Source of the DNA: Chachezhania sediminis | Lineage (GTDB): Bacteria > Pseudomonadota > Alphaproteobacteria > Rhodobacterales > Rhodobacteraceae | Reading direction: 5' to 3' | NCBI RefSeq assembly: GCF_009765275.1 | Contig: NZ_VOPH01000007.1 | Coordinates: 166,393-230,392, forward strand | Length of the DNA: 64,000 nucleotides | Shown: positions 7,542 to 16,200 of the stretch, in pieces | Numbering within the stretch: the first letter of the stretch is position 1 | Layout: the number at the start of each line of letters is the position of its first letter | The notes under the pieces: generated by a model | The model's database searches: none | The model's input: only the letters and a program-made list of their open reading frames with translations | Told to the model about the DNA's origin: nothing | Made by a program: the position numbers and the translations under genes

Positions 7542-10500
7542 GTGACAGTCACCAACACGTCCTATGTCGACACCTATGGTGCGTTGTCGGCGGGTATTAC
7601 CGGCCTGTCGGTCGCCGGCAGCGGCGGCGTCACCGGCTTTGCCTTGACGCCGGACGCAACGATCGGGACCCTGTCGGGGCCGATCTTCCATGACCAGGGC
7701 AAGCAGGGCGGTCATGGCGGAACGACGCAGGTCGTCACCGTGACCAACGGCAAAGACAGCGAAGGCACCGGCGAGATCACGACGCGCGGCTTCGGCGCCA
7801 CGGGGACCGCCGCCCAGTCGGTCGCGGGCAATGGCGGGGCCGGCGGCATCGTCCATGCCGGCATCCTGGACGCGACCCAGCCAAGCCTGTCGCTGTCGAC
7901 GGCCAATGGCGCGGGCATCGGCAATGGCGGCACGGCCGGCGCGGTGACGGTTTCCAATGACGGCCACGTCACCACGTCGGGCACCTACGCATACGGGATC
8001 CTGGCCAGTTCGGTCGGGCGCAGTGGCGGCAGCGTCGTTGCAAGCTATCAGGTGACCAACCCGGGGCAGGAGCGCGGGTCCGTCAACGCGATCGACGTCG
8101 TCAGCACCCTGGGCAGCGGCGGCAGCACCGGTGGCAGGGGCGGTGACGTCACCGTCGCCAGCAGCGGCCAGGTGCGGACCTCCGGCGTGAATGCGCACGG
8201 CATCTGGGGCCAGTCGGTCGGCGGCAACGGCGGTGCGTCGGGGACGGCCATCACCTATCTTCTGGACAATTACTGGATCGGCGGCGGCCTGAATGTGGGC
8301 CTGTCCGTCGGCGCGGAAGGCGGCAGCGGCGCGGTCGGCGGGGCAGTGAGCCTGGACAATGCGGGCGGCGTGACCACCGGGGCCGACACCTCCTATGGGC
8401 TTTACGCCCAGTCCATCGGCGGCAGCGGCGGCGATGCCGGCAACTTCGGGACCGTCTTTGCGGGCTACACGCAGGGGCGCAACGTCGTTTCGGACACCAC
8501 CTTCAACCTGTCCGTCACCGTCGGCGGAGAGTTCGGCGGGACCGAGGCCGGAGGCACCGGCGGCGCGGTCACGGTCAACAACCGGGCGGGTGCGACGGTC
8601 ACCACGGCAGGGGCCGCGTCCTACGGCATCTTCGCGCAGTCCATCGGCGGCAATGGCGGCAATGCCGGCAACGGCCGGATGGGCACGGCAAGTTCCACGG
8701 CGGTTCTGGCCAATGCGCCGACGGATGTCGACGCGGTAGCGGACGTCAGCACCTACAGCGTGAAGGTGACCGGGACCGGCGGGGCCGCCGCGGCGACAGG
8801 CGGGGCCGTGACGGTTACCAACGACGGGGCGATCTCGACCAAGGGGGCCAGCGGCACGGCGATCTTCGCGCAGTCCGTCGGTGGCGGCGGAGGCAATGCC
8901 GGCGACGGGTCCGGCGAGCTGATGACCGATTTCAGCCTGGAAGCCTCGTCCGGGGGCGGTGGCGCCGGGGGCGCGGTCAGCGTCGATGGCGCAGGCTCGA
9001 TCACCACGACCGGCGACGGCGCGATGGGGATCTTCGCCCAGTCGGTCGGCGGCGGCGGCGGCACCGTCGGCGATTTCGAGGTGCTGCCGGACATGGCGAT
9101 CGACAGCTTCGGCAAGACCACTTTCGGGGCGGGGGCCCTTGGCGGCGGCAATGGCGGGGCCGGTGGCGATGGCGGCCGGGTGACGGTTGCCCTGCCCCGG
9201 GGCGGGTCGATCGCGACCTCGGGGCGGAATGCCCATGGCATCTGGGCGCAATCCGTCGGTGGCGGCGGGGGGGCGGCGGCCCGGACGAAATACGTCTTCC
9301 GCAAGGTCCGGGCCGCCGGCAGCTGGGGCAATGCGGGCGATTCCGGGCTGGTCGAACTGGATATCGACGGGACCGTGTCGACCACCGGCGCCGGGTCGAT
9401 GGCGGTTTTTGCGCAAAGCGTGTCGGGCGGCGCGTCAAGCAGCGTGTCCGGGGGCGTCCTCGCCACCATCTCGGGCACCGTGACGGCGGGTGGCGCGAAT
9501 GCTCGGGCGATCCTGTCGGTGGTCGACGGCACCGCCGCCGGTTTCGGCAATTCCGGGGTCTGCGCCAGCAAGACCACGACCATGTGCCGAAGCACGACCC
9601 ATATCACGGTCGAGGAAGGCGCGGTTGTCCGCACGACCGACCGCGCGGCCTACGAGACCATCGGCATTTACGGCGGATTGCAGAGCTTCCGGTCCAACGG
9701 CGCGATTTACGCGTCCAACCTGATCTCGAACGCGGGCACCATCGCGTCGGCCGACCCCTACAGCCTTGTCATCGGGACGCCCGGCGACGCGGCGCTGCGG
9801 ATCTTCAACAACGACGGTGGCGTGATCAGCGGTTCGATCGACCTGACGCAGACCTCCATTCCGGGCGGGAACTTCTACAGCAACCCCGGCATGCGCAACC
9901 AGTTCGAGAACCGCAAGGGCGCAGTCTTCGAACCCGGCCAGCAGGTGAACCTGGGCAGCCTTGGCCACTACAAGGGTCTTGAAGGCAGTACGATCCGGCC
10001 CTTCGGCAACGACAGGACCGGAAGCAGCACGTTCTATCTGGGCGGTTCCTATTCGGAGAAGGGGACCTTCGACGTGAACCTCAGACCGGTCGCGTCGGGG
10101 GTCGCCAATGACAGGATCATCTTCAACACCGGCCGCTACACCCCGACGGTGACCTTCGCGGCCAGGATCAACCCCGTCTGGATCGACGTGCCCACCGGCA
10201 GGACCCGCCTGTCGGGCCGGACGGACATTGCCTTTCTGACCGGCAGCGGCACATTCGATGCCAGCGGTGCCACGGTCGTCGACACGGCCACCGTCGACTA
10301 CAGCCTGGATTCGCGGTCCGAGCGCAACGCGCTGTTCCTGAACTACAGGGTCGACTTCAGCGGGGCGCTGAAGGGCACGCGGATGCAGGCCAATGCGCAG
10401 GAATACGCGACCTATTTCACCAACGCGCTTGCCGGGGCACAATCCGACCAGACCACACGCCAGGTCCGCAAGGAGCTGAGGGCGCTGGCGCTGACCTACC

Positions 10501-11498
10501 TGAACGCGACCTCGGCCGAGGGGCTGGAAGATCACTATCTGTCGGTCGTTCCGGAAGAGGCGCTGATCGCCACGTCCGCCGCGGTACAGGCCGCGCTGAC
10601 CATGCAGGGCCGCCTGAACAGTTGCCCGCAGCTGGACCCGAAGGATGGCCTGGCCTTCCTGCAACAGCGTGACTGCGCGTGGATCAGGGGCATCACGTCG
10701 AACCTGACCCAGGATGAAACCGACCAGACCCCCGGCTATTCGGAACGGGCCGGCGGATTTGCCGGCGCCGTCCAGCGCGAGATCGCGGAAGACATATTCC
10801 TGGAATTCGGCGGCGCCTACGAGGGCGTGTCCGTGTCGGGAGAGAGTTTCTCGCAAAGCGGGGAACGCTATGCCCTGGGCGCCGCCCTGAAGAAGGAGAT
10901 CGGGCGCTATACCCTGTCCTTCGGCCTGGCCGGCGGGGTCTACAGCTTCGATCAGAACCGCAGCTATGCGCAGTCGGGCACGACCCGCACCGCCTCAGCC
11001 AAGGTGAAGGGCAACTTCCTGTCGATGGAGGCGCGCGCCTCGGGCGTCTTCCAGAAGGGGGGCGGTCTTTACCTCAAGCCGGTCGGCGCGCTGACCCTGA
11101 CCCGGGTCTGGCAAGACGGCTTCACCGAATCCGGGACCGGCTCGATGAACTGGGACGTGGCCGGGACGGCCAATACCGCGGTCGATTTCACGCCCTCGCT
11201 GGAGATCGGGCAGGCGTCGACCTTCCGCGGCCGGTCGATGGTCAGCTACCTGCGCGGTGGGGTGACCATGGCGCTGACGGATCCGACCTACGGGATGTCG
11301 TCGGTTCTGGTGGGGGGCGATGCCGGTCTGGACACGATGGACATGACCCTGTCGGGCGAACGCTATCGCGGGAACCTGGCCGCTGGCGTCGACATGGACC
11401 TGGGTGACAAGCTGACCTTGTCGCTGGCGGCCGAGGCCGGACTGACGCAATCCAGCAGGGCCTATGGCGGGTCGGTGCGGCTGGAGTTCCGGTTCTAG
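7542..11498 (+). CDS. autotransporter fragment 3: distal passenger and C-terminal beta-barrel
   Basis: 1,318 residues beginning with GTG immediately after the TAG, in the same frame as fragment 2. It has no signal peptide, so it could not be exported on its own. About ten repeat cores are followed by a non-repeat linker (from about 9480) and, from about 10620 to the end, an autotransporter beta-domain of roughly 290 residues with alternating amphipathic strands (SFGLAGGVYSF, YLKPVGALTL, LSLAAEAGL) and the terminal Phe recognised by BAM. In the intact protein this domain anchors the passenger in the outer membrane. Confidence 0.75.
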   Translation: MTVTNTSYVDTYGALSAGITGLSVAGSGGVTGFALTPDATIGTLSGPIFHDQGKQGGHGGTTQVVTVTNGKDSEGTGEITTRGFGATGTAAQSVAGNGGAGGIVHAGILDATQPSLSLSTANGAGIGNGGTAGAVTVSNDGHVTTSGTYAYGILASSVGRSGGSVVASYQVTNPGQERGSVNAIDVVSTLGSGGSTGGRGGDVTVASSGQVRTSGVNAHGIWGQSVGGNGGASGTAITYLLDNYWIGGGLNVGLSVGAEGGSGAVGGAVSLDNAGGVTTGADTSYGLYAQSIGGSGGDAGNFGTVFAGYTQGRNVVSDTTFNLSVTVGGEFGGTEAGGTGGAVTVNNRAGATVTTAGAASYGIFAQSIGGNGGNAGNGRMGTASSTAVLANAPTDVDAVADVSTYSVKVTGTGGAAAATGGAVTVTNDGAISTKGASGTAIFAQSVGGGGGNAGDGSGELMTDFSLEASSGGGGAGGAVSVDGAGSITTTGDGAMGIFAQSVGGGGGTVGDFEVLPDMAIDSFGKTTFGAGALGGGNGGAGGDGGRVTVALPRGGSIATSGRNAHGIWAQSVGGGGGAAARTKYVFRKVRAAGSWGNAGDSGLVELDIDGTVSTTGAGSMAVFAQSVSGGASSSVSGGVLATISGTVTAGGANARAILSVVDGTAAGFGNSGVCASKTTTMCRSTTHITVEEGAVVRTTDRAAYETIGIYGGLQSFRSNGAIYASNLISNAGTIASADPYSLVIGTPGDAALRIFNNDGGVISGSIDLTQTSIPGGNFYSNPGMRNQFENRKGAVFEPGQQVNLGSLGHYKGLEGSTIRPFGNDRTGSSTFYLGGSYSEKGTFDVNLRPVASGVANDRIIFNTGRYTPTVTFAARINPVWIDVPTGRTRLSGRTDIAFLTGSGTFDASGATVVDTATVDYSLDSRSERNALFLNYRVDFSGALKGTRMQANAQEYATYFTNALAGAQSDQTTRQVRKELRALALTYLNATSAEGLEDHYLSVVPEEALIATSAAVQAALTMQGRLNSCPQLDPKDGLAFLQQRDCAWIRGITSNLTQDETDQTPGYSERAGGFAGAVQREIAEDIFLEFGGAYEGVSVSGESFSQSGERYALGAALKKEIGRYTLSFGLAGGVYSFDQNRSYAQSGTTRTASAKVKGNFLSMEARASGVFQKGGGLYLKPVGALTLTRVWQDGFTESGTGSMNWDVAGTANTAVDFTPSLEIGQASTFRGRSMVSYLRGGVTMALTDPTYGMSSVLVGGDAGLDTMDMTLSGERYRGNLAAGVDMDLGDKLTLSLAAEAGLTQSSRAYGGSVRLEFRF

Positions 11499-11843
11499 GG
11501 GCGGACCTTCCCGCTGCCGAAACGCCGTGACCTGCCCCCCGGATCCGTCAACGGACGTGGAGCGGGGCCGCATGTCCTGACGGTGGCGGAACGTGTCAGG
11601 CCACTGGTCCCTGCCGACGGGTGTTCCCATTTCGGCATCTCTGCCTCTACGTCATCAGGCGCGACTGCTTGGCACCTGGTCCGACATCCCGCGCTCACTC
11701 CTGAACCGGGCGGTCCGCCGCTTCGGCCCAATCACGTTCATGCAGAGCGATCGGGGCTCGCAGTAGGCGGCACAGCGTTCCTGCGGGTACTGCTTGGCGG
11801 CAACCTTCTCGTGACGGTCGTCCGGTCCGAGGCCCGTGCAACC
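11499..11843. other. intergenic stretch with no recognisable gene
   Basis: 345 bases between the convergent autotransporter and dihydrolipoyl dehydrogenase genes. Small open frames on either strand have no ribosome-binding site and no family resemblance. No strong terminator hairpin with a U-tract was seen. Confidence 0.5.
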
Positions 11844-13196
11844 CTACGTCGACGCCCGGTAGGCCCCGGGCTGCAGGTGCACCGCGCCCCCGTCCAGCGC
11901 ATCATGCGCGGCCTCGACCAGCGCTTCCGACAGGGTCGGGTGAGGGTGGATGACCTGCACGAAGGCGGCGAGCGTAATCTCCATCTCGACCGCCAGCGTC
12001 GCCTCGCCCAGGAGGTCGGCGGCATGGGCGCCCACGATGGTGACGCCCAGGATCTGGCCATAACGGGCGTCGGCCACGATCTTGACGAAGCCCTCGGGCG
12101 CGCCGTCGACGACGGCCCGGCCATTGGCGGCGAAGGGGAAGCGACCGATGCGGATGGGGCCTTTCGCGCGGGCCTCGGCCTCGGTCAGGCCGACGCTGGC
12201 GAGGCCGGGCATCGTGTAGACCGCGTGCGGCATGGCCCTTTGGCCTGTGGGGACGGCAGGATGGCCCAGGATGCCGGCCATTGCGACCTCGGCATCCGCG
12301 GCGGCCCGATGCGCCAGAAGCGCCCCGCCGCAGACATCGCCCACGGCATATGTGCCGGGGATGTTTGTGCGTTGCTGCGGATCGACCTTCACGGCGCCGT
12401 TCCCAACCGCGATCCCGGCAGCGTCCAGGTCAAGGTCTGCGATGTTCGGCCGGCGCCCGGTGGCGACAAGGACAAGGTCGGCCTCGGCGCTTCCGCCGGG
12501 AAAGGTTGCCGACAGGCCCGCCGTGCTGCGTTCGATGCCGGTCACGCCCGTCCCTGTGTGGATCTTGACGCCCTGCGCCTTCAGGGTCGTGGCAAGAACG
12601 GCAACGGCCTCGGGGTCCTCGGCGGGCAGAAGCGTCGACGCCATTTCGATCAGGGTCACGGCGCTGCCGAGACCGGCGAAGATCTGCGCGAATTCAACGC
12701 CGATTGCGCCGCCGCCAAGTATGGCGATCCGTTCCGGAACGGTGTCCATCGCAACGGCCGTATCGCTCGTGATCACGCCGGGAAGGTCGATGCCCGGTAG
12801 CCGAGGCAAAGCCGGGACGGATCCGGTGGCGATGACGACCAGATCGGCGGCAATCTCCTCTCCGCTGGTTTCAAGCCGGACGCGGCGCGGGCCGGTAAAG
12901 CGGGCACGGTCGGTTCTCAGGGTGATCCGGTTGCGGCGCACCAGAAGGTCCACGCCGGACACCAGCCGGCGGACGGCCGCGTCGCGGGTCCGGGCGATGG
13001 TCGCCATGTCGCCACCGGGTCGGGCGTGCAGCAGGAGGCTTTTCGTAGGGATGCAGCCGACGTTCAGGCAGGTCCCCCCAAGGGCCGCCTGTTCGATCAG
13101 CGTCACGCGCAGGCCCGCCCGCGCCGCGCGGATCGCGGCCGTATAGCCGCCGATGCCGCCGCCGATCACCAGCAGGTGCCGGGGAAGATCGCTCAC
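11844..13196 (-). CDS. lpdA: dihydrolipoyl dehydrogenase (E3)
   Basis: A 450-aa FAD-dependent pyridine nucleotide-disulfide oxidoreductase that reoxidises the lipoyl arm of the E2 component encoded in the same operon. It has the N-terminal FAD fold GGGIGG (12-17), the redox-active disulfide in GGTCLNVGCIPTK (C43, C48), a second nucleotide fold (ILGGGAIGVEFAQ) and the C-terminal HPHPTLSE with the active-site His/Glu pair (about 419 and 424). Its start overlaps the upstream MaoC stop by 4 bp. It is the last gene of the 11-gene operon; whether it serves only the local complex is not known. Confidence 0.93.
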   Translation of the reverse strand: MSDLPRHLLVIGGGIGGYTAAIRAARAGLRVTLIEQAALGGTCLNVGCIPTKSLLLHARPGGDMATIARTRDAAVRRLVSGVDLLVRRNRITLRTDRARFTGPRRVRLETSGEEIAADLVVIATGSVPALPRLPGIDLPGVITSDTAVAMDTVPERIAILGGGAIGVEFAQIFAGLGSAVTLIEMASTLLPAEDPEAVAVLATTLKAQGVKIHTGTGVTGIERSTAGLSATFPGGSAEADLVLVATGRRPNIADLDLDAAGIAVGNGAVKVDPQQRTNIPGTYAVGDVCGGALLAHRAAADAEVAMAGILGHPAVPTGQRAMPHAVYTMPGLASVGLTEAEARAKGPIRIGRFPFAANGRAVVDGAPEGFVKIVADARYGQILGVTIVGAHAADLLGEATLAVEMEITLAAFVQVIHPHPTLSEALVEAAHDALDGGAVHLQPGAYRAST

Positions 13197-13591
13197 GCGG
13201 CGGGAGCCGGAAGGGTGCAGTGGCCCGAGATCACCGTCTCGTCCCGCTGGTTCAGGCAGGCGAAGTCGACCCGCAGGATGCCATCGGTGCCGTCGGCCGT
13301 GGCGGCCGTCGCCTCCAGCCGGATCGTGTCTCCGGGCTGCGAGGGGCGGTGATAGCGTAGCGACATCCGCGTGTCCTGCGGCAGGTCGGGACGGCCCAGC
13401 CAGTGCTGGATTGCCTGGAAGATCGGCTCCATCGGGATGCAGCCATGGGCGATGGTGCCGCCGAAGGGCGTCTTCGCCGCGGCCTCCGGATCGACATGGA
13501 GCGGGTTGAAGTCGCCCGACAGGCGCGCGTAGCCGTCGATCATCGGTTGGGTGATGGCGATCCGGGCGTGGGGCAGGGCGGTCATGGGCAC
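13193..13591 (-). CDS. MaoC-like single-hotdog acyl dehydratase, subunit 1
   Basis: A 132-aa MaoC-family protein with the hydratase motif (YARLSGDFNPLHVDPEAA, then the TPFGGTIAHG segment), which carries the Asp/His pair typical of (R)-specific enoyl-CoA hydratases. It is directly downstream (1-bp gap) of a second, different single-hotdog protein. In steroid side-chain degradation, adjacent MaoC-like proteins of this size form a heteromeric hydratase (ChsH1/ChsH2); the same arrangement is plausible here but is inference. It overlaps the lpd start by 4 bp. Confidence 0.8.
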   Translation of the reverse strand: MPMTALPHARIAITQPMIDGYARLSGDFNPLHVDPEAAAKTPFGGTIAHGCIPMEPIFQAIQHWLGRPDLPQDTRMSLRYHRPSQPGDTIRLEATAATADGTDGILRVDFACLNQRDETVISGHCTLPAPAA

Positions 13592-13592
13592 C

Positions 13593-14009
13593 TCAGGGAA
13601 CGATGGCGGTGAAGGCTACCGAACAGACCAGCGCACCGGTCCTGTTGCGGGTCTCCATCCGGTAGGTCAGGAAGCGCCGGCCCTTGCGTTCGAAACGGTC
13701 GGTGACGGTCAGGTCGGTGACCAGCTCGTCGCCCGGGCGGGCAGGGACACCGTGGATGTTCTCGTCGCCCATGCGGATGGCGCCGGGCGGGAAGACGCTT
13801 TCTTCCCATCCCAGGCGCAGACCATAGGTCAGCCCCATCGACGACGGGGCGATGGCGCCGCCCGGCGCGTCCGCGCGATAGGCCGGGTCGTCATAGCCCA
13901 TCAGCGCGCAGAAGGTGTCGATGTCGGTCTGGGTCACGGTCATGCGGCCTTCGCAGACCTTGCGGCCGATCTCGGCCGCCTCGAACGTGGTCAGGGGGTT
14001 TACACTCAT
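13593..14009 (-). CDS. MaoC-like single-hotdog protein, subunit 2
   Basis: A 138-aa hotdog-fold protein related to MaoC dehydratases (YDDPAYRADAPGGAIAPSSM, MGDENIHGVPARPGDEL). The canonical Asp-His hydratase motif is not clear: the usual N-P-x-H-x-D stretch reads DDPAYRAD. It may therefore be a structural or substrate-binding partner of the next gene product. It overlaps the E2 stop by 4 bp and sits 1 bp from the next MaoC gene, so equimolar expression is likely. Confidence 0.7.
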   Translation of the reverse strand: MSVNPLTTFEAAEIGRKVCEGRMTVTQTDIDTFCALMGYDDPAYRADAPGGAIAPSSMGLTYGLRLGWEESVFPPGAIRMGDENIHGVPARPGDELVTDLTVTDRFERKGRRFLTYRMETRNRTGALVCSVAFTAIVP

Positions 14010-15202
14010 CGCTGGGTCACCGTCATCAGGGCAGGGGTTTCAAGCCGTTCGCGCAGGAGCGCCCGGAACCGGCCGGCGGTGGCGCCGTCGATCAGGCGGT
14101 GGTCGAAGGTCATCGACAGCATCATCATCGGCCGCGCCACGATGGCGCCGTCGCGCACGACGGCTTCGTCCGTGATCCGCCCGATCCCCAGCAGCGCCGA
14201 TTGCGGCGGGTTCAGGATCGGCGTCTCGAAATCCCCGCCGTAACTGCCGAAATTGCTGAGCGAGAAGGTCCCGCCATCCACATCCGCCCGGGACAGCGTC
14301 CCGCTGCGGGCCCGGTCGACCAGCCGCATTCGGTCCTGCGCAATCTCGACCACCGACTTGCGGTCGGCATCGCGGATCACCGGCACCACCAGCCCGTCGT
14401 CCAGCGCCACGGCCAGGCCGATATGGACCCCGCGCCAGGTGACAACCTCGTCGCCGATGATCGAGGCGTTGATGGACGGCATTCCGGCCAGCACGCCGGC
14501 TGCCGCCTTCAGGACCAGATCGGTCACGCTGATCCGGACCGCCAGTGCGTCCGAATGGGCCAGCGCATCGCGGCGAAGGTCCATGATGGCGCCCATGTCG
14601 ACCCGCGCGAAGGCGGTCATCTGGGCGGACTGTTGCAGGCTCTGCGTCATCCGTTGGGAAATCGCGCGCCGCATCCCGGCCAGTGGGCGCCGGTCTGCGA
14701 TCGCCGGATCCTCTGCAGGTCGGGTCTGAAATACCTCGACATCCCGCTTCAGGATCGCGCCGTCGGGGCCGGTTCCTGTGATGTCGTCCAGCGTCAGCCC
14801 GGCTTCCGTCGCGATCCGCCGGGCCACGGGCGAGACGAGAAGGCGGCCGTTGGCGGTGTGCACCGTCAGCGACGGGGTGGCGGCGACCGGTGCCGGAGCG
14901 ATCACCGGGGCAGGGGAGGTGGCCCCGGGCGGCGGAGGGGGCTCGGCATCCTCCAGGGCCGCCTCTGCGCTTGGATGGAGGAGAGCCACCAGCGCGCCGA
15001 CCGGCAGGACGCTGTCGACCGAGGCCATGCGGCGCAGCCAGCCGTCGCCATCGGCCTCGATCTCTGTCGCGATCTTGTCGGTCTCGATGGTGCAGATCAC
15101 GTCGCCCTTGGCGACCCGGTCGCCATCGGCCAGCGCCCAGTCGACCAGCGTGCAGTCTGTCATCGTCAGGCCAAGTTTCGGGATCGTCACTTCTTGGGGC
15201 AT
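14006..15202 (-). CDS. dihydrolipoamide acyltransferase (E2) of a 2-oxoacid dehydrogenase complex
   Basis: A 398-aa E2. The N-terminal lipoyl domain is at residues 1-80, with the lipoyl-lysine in ETDKIATEIEA (K43). A Pro/Ala-rich linker follows, then a peripheral subunit-binding domain at about 121-157 (VSPVARRIATEAGL), then the CoA-acyltransferase core from about 170 with the catalytic DHRLIDG (H368, D372). There is a single lipoyl domain. It transfers the acyl group made by the E1 pair upstream to CoA. The complex type (pyruvate, acetoin or branched-chain) is not fixed by these motifs. Confidence 0.92.
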   Translation of the reverse strand: MPQEVTIPKLGLTMTDCTLVDWALADGDRVAKGDVICTIETDKIATEIEADGDGWLRRMASVDSVLPVGALVALLHPSAEAALEDAEPPPPPGATSPAPVIAPAPVAATPSLTVHTANGRLLVSPVARRIATEAGLTLDDITGTGPDGAILKRDVEVFQTRPAEDPAIADRRPLAGMRRAISQRMTQSLQQSAQMTAFARVDMGAIMDLRRDALAHSDALAVRISVTDLVLKAAAGVLAGMPSINASIIGDEVVTWRGVHIGLAVALDDGLVVPVIRDADRKSVVEIAQDRMRLVDRARSGTLSRADVDGGTFSLSNFGSYGGDFETPILNPPQSALLGIGRITDEAVVRDGAIVARPMMMLSMTFDHRLIDGATAGRFRALLRERLETPALMTVTQR

Positions 15203-15213
15203 CGCATTTTCCC

Positions 15214-16188
15214 TCAGGCCAGCAGCGACCGCACTTCGGCCGCGATGGAGGTGGCGTCGGGGTGCAGGAACGCCTCGAACCCCTTGCCGAAGGGCATGGG
15301 CGTGAAGGGCGGCGTCAGGCGGCGGACGGGGGCGTCCAGATGGAAGAACGCCTTTTCGGTGATCTCGGCCGACACTTCCGACCCGAAGCCGAAAGGCTTC
15401 AGCGACGAAGTCACCACCAGCGCCCGGTTGGTGCGGCGGACGGACTCCAGGATCGTGTCGATATCCAGCGGGCTGATGGTGCGGGGATCGATCACCTCGA
15501 CCTCGATCCCGTCGGCGGAGAGCGTCTCTGCCGCCTCCAGCGCGCGGGCGACCATGAGGCCTGTGGCCACGATGGTCACGTCCCGCCCGGGCCTTCGGAT
15601 CGCGGCCTGTCCGAGGGGGATCAGGATCTCTCCGTCCTCGAACTCCTCCTTCATGCGGTGAAGGGCCAGATGTTCGATGAAGATCACCGGGTTGTCGTCC
15701 CGGATCGCGGCCTTCATCAGCCCCTTGGCGTCACGCGGCGTGGCGGGCATCACGACCTTCAGGCCGGGCACATGGCCGACCCACGCCTCCAGAAGCTGCG
15801 AATGGTGCGGGCCGATCCCCATCTCGACCGCGGTCGAGGTGCGCACGACCAGCGGCATGCGGAACATCCCGTCATAGATGTAATGCGTCTTGGCCGCCTG
15901 GTTGAAGATCTGGTCGAGGCAGAGACCGAAGAAGTCCATGAACATGATCTCGACCACCGGCCGGAGGCCGGTCATGGCCGCGCCGACGCCGAGGCCTGCG
16001 ATGATCTCCTCGCTGATCGGTGTGTCGCGGACGCGGATGGGCCCGAACGCGTCCAAAAGCCCACGCGAGCCGCCGAAGGCACCGCCCGCGGCAGCCACGT
16101 CTTCGCCCAGAAGCATCACGGAAGGATCGCGCTCCATCTCTTCGCGGATCGCGTCGATCAGGGCCCAGCAATAGGTGCGTGTCGGCAT
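15214..16188 (-). CDS. 2-oxoacid dehydrogenase E1 component, beta subunit
   Basis: A 324-aa transketolase-like protein of the PdhB/AcoB/BkdB type (GEDVAAAGGAFGGSRGLLDAFG near the N-terminus, PVIFIEHLALHRMKEE, then the C-terminal EVIDPRTISPLDIDTIL domain). With the E1alpha protein encoded 12 bp upstream it forms the thiamine-diphosphate decarboxylase of the complex. Context with acyl-CoA dehydrogenase, MaoC and Liv transport genes suggests a 2-oxoacid intermediate of the island's substrate rather than housekeeping pyruvate; that is inference. Confidence 0.92.
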   Translation of the reverse strand: MPTRTYCWALIDAIREEMERDPSVMLLGEDVAAAGGAFGGSRGLLDAFGPIRVRDTPISEEIIAGLGVGAAMTGLRPVVEIMFMDFFGLCLDQIFNQAAKTHYIYDGMFRMPLVVRTSTAVEMGIGPHHSQLLEAWVGHVPGLKVVMPATPRDAKGLMKAAIRDDNPVIFIEHLALHRMKEEFEDGEILIPLGQAAIRRPGRDVTIVATGLMVARALEAAETLSADGIEVEVIDPRTISPLDIDTILESVRRTNRALVVTSSLKPFGFGSEVSAEITEKAFFHLDAPVRRLTPPFTPMPFGKGFEAFLHPDATSIAAEVRSLLA

Positions 16189-16200
16189 GCCTGTCCCTCC

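Larger units (their letters stand above)
3400..9440 (+). repeat. degenerate intragenic repeat array encoding AQS(I/V)GGGGG units
   Basis: About 30 copies of a DNA motif close to GCCCAGTCGGTCGGCGGCGG recur every 150-350 bases within the autotransporter passenger, each followed by Gly-Gly-rich codons. Copies are diverged rather than identical, so they are old protein-level repeats, but their GGC/GGT runs are prone to polymerase slippage and assembly collapse. Both gene lesions lie inside or next to such tracts. Confidence 0.8.
2597..11498 (+). pseudogene. giant glycine-rich autotransporter adhesin, interrupted by a frameshift and an in-frame stop
   Basis: Read as one gene of about 2,970 codons: signal peptide, very long Gly-rich repeat passenger, and C-terminal autotransporter beta-barrel ending in RLEFRF (terminal Phe, as expected for an outer-membrane protein). 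Two lesions break it. A +1 frameshift lies in the GGC-rich tract at about 6386-6402, where the initial frame runs on to a stop at 6493 while the repeat pattern resumes in the next frame at 6402 (VETILIKSG). An in-frame TAG sits at 7539-7541 between repeat-like residues GTGG and VTVTNTS. The three pieces keep the same repeat grammar and codon use, so the interruption is recent or a sequencing/assembly error in repetitive GC-rich DNA. If real, the surface adhesin is off. Confidence 0.75.

Noticed and set aside
7374..9416. Second long minus-strand frame (680 codons) opposite the autotransporter
   Set aside because: Same cause as above; composition is Ala/Arg/Asp-rich with no family resemblance.
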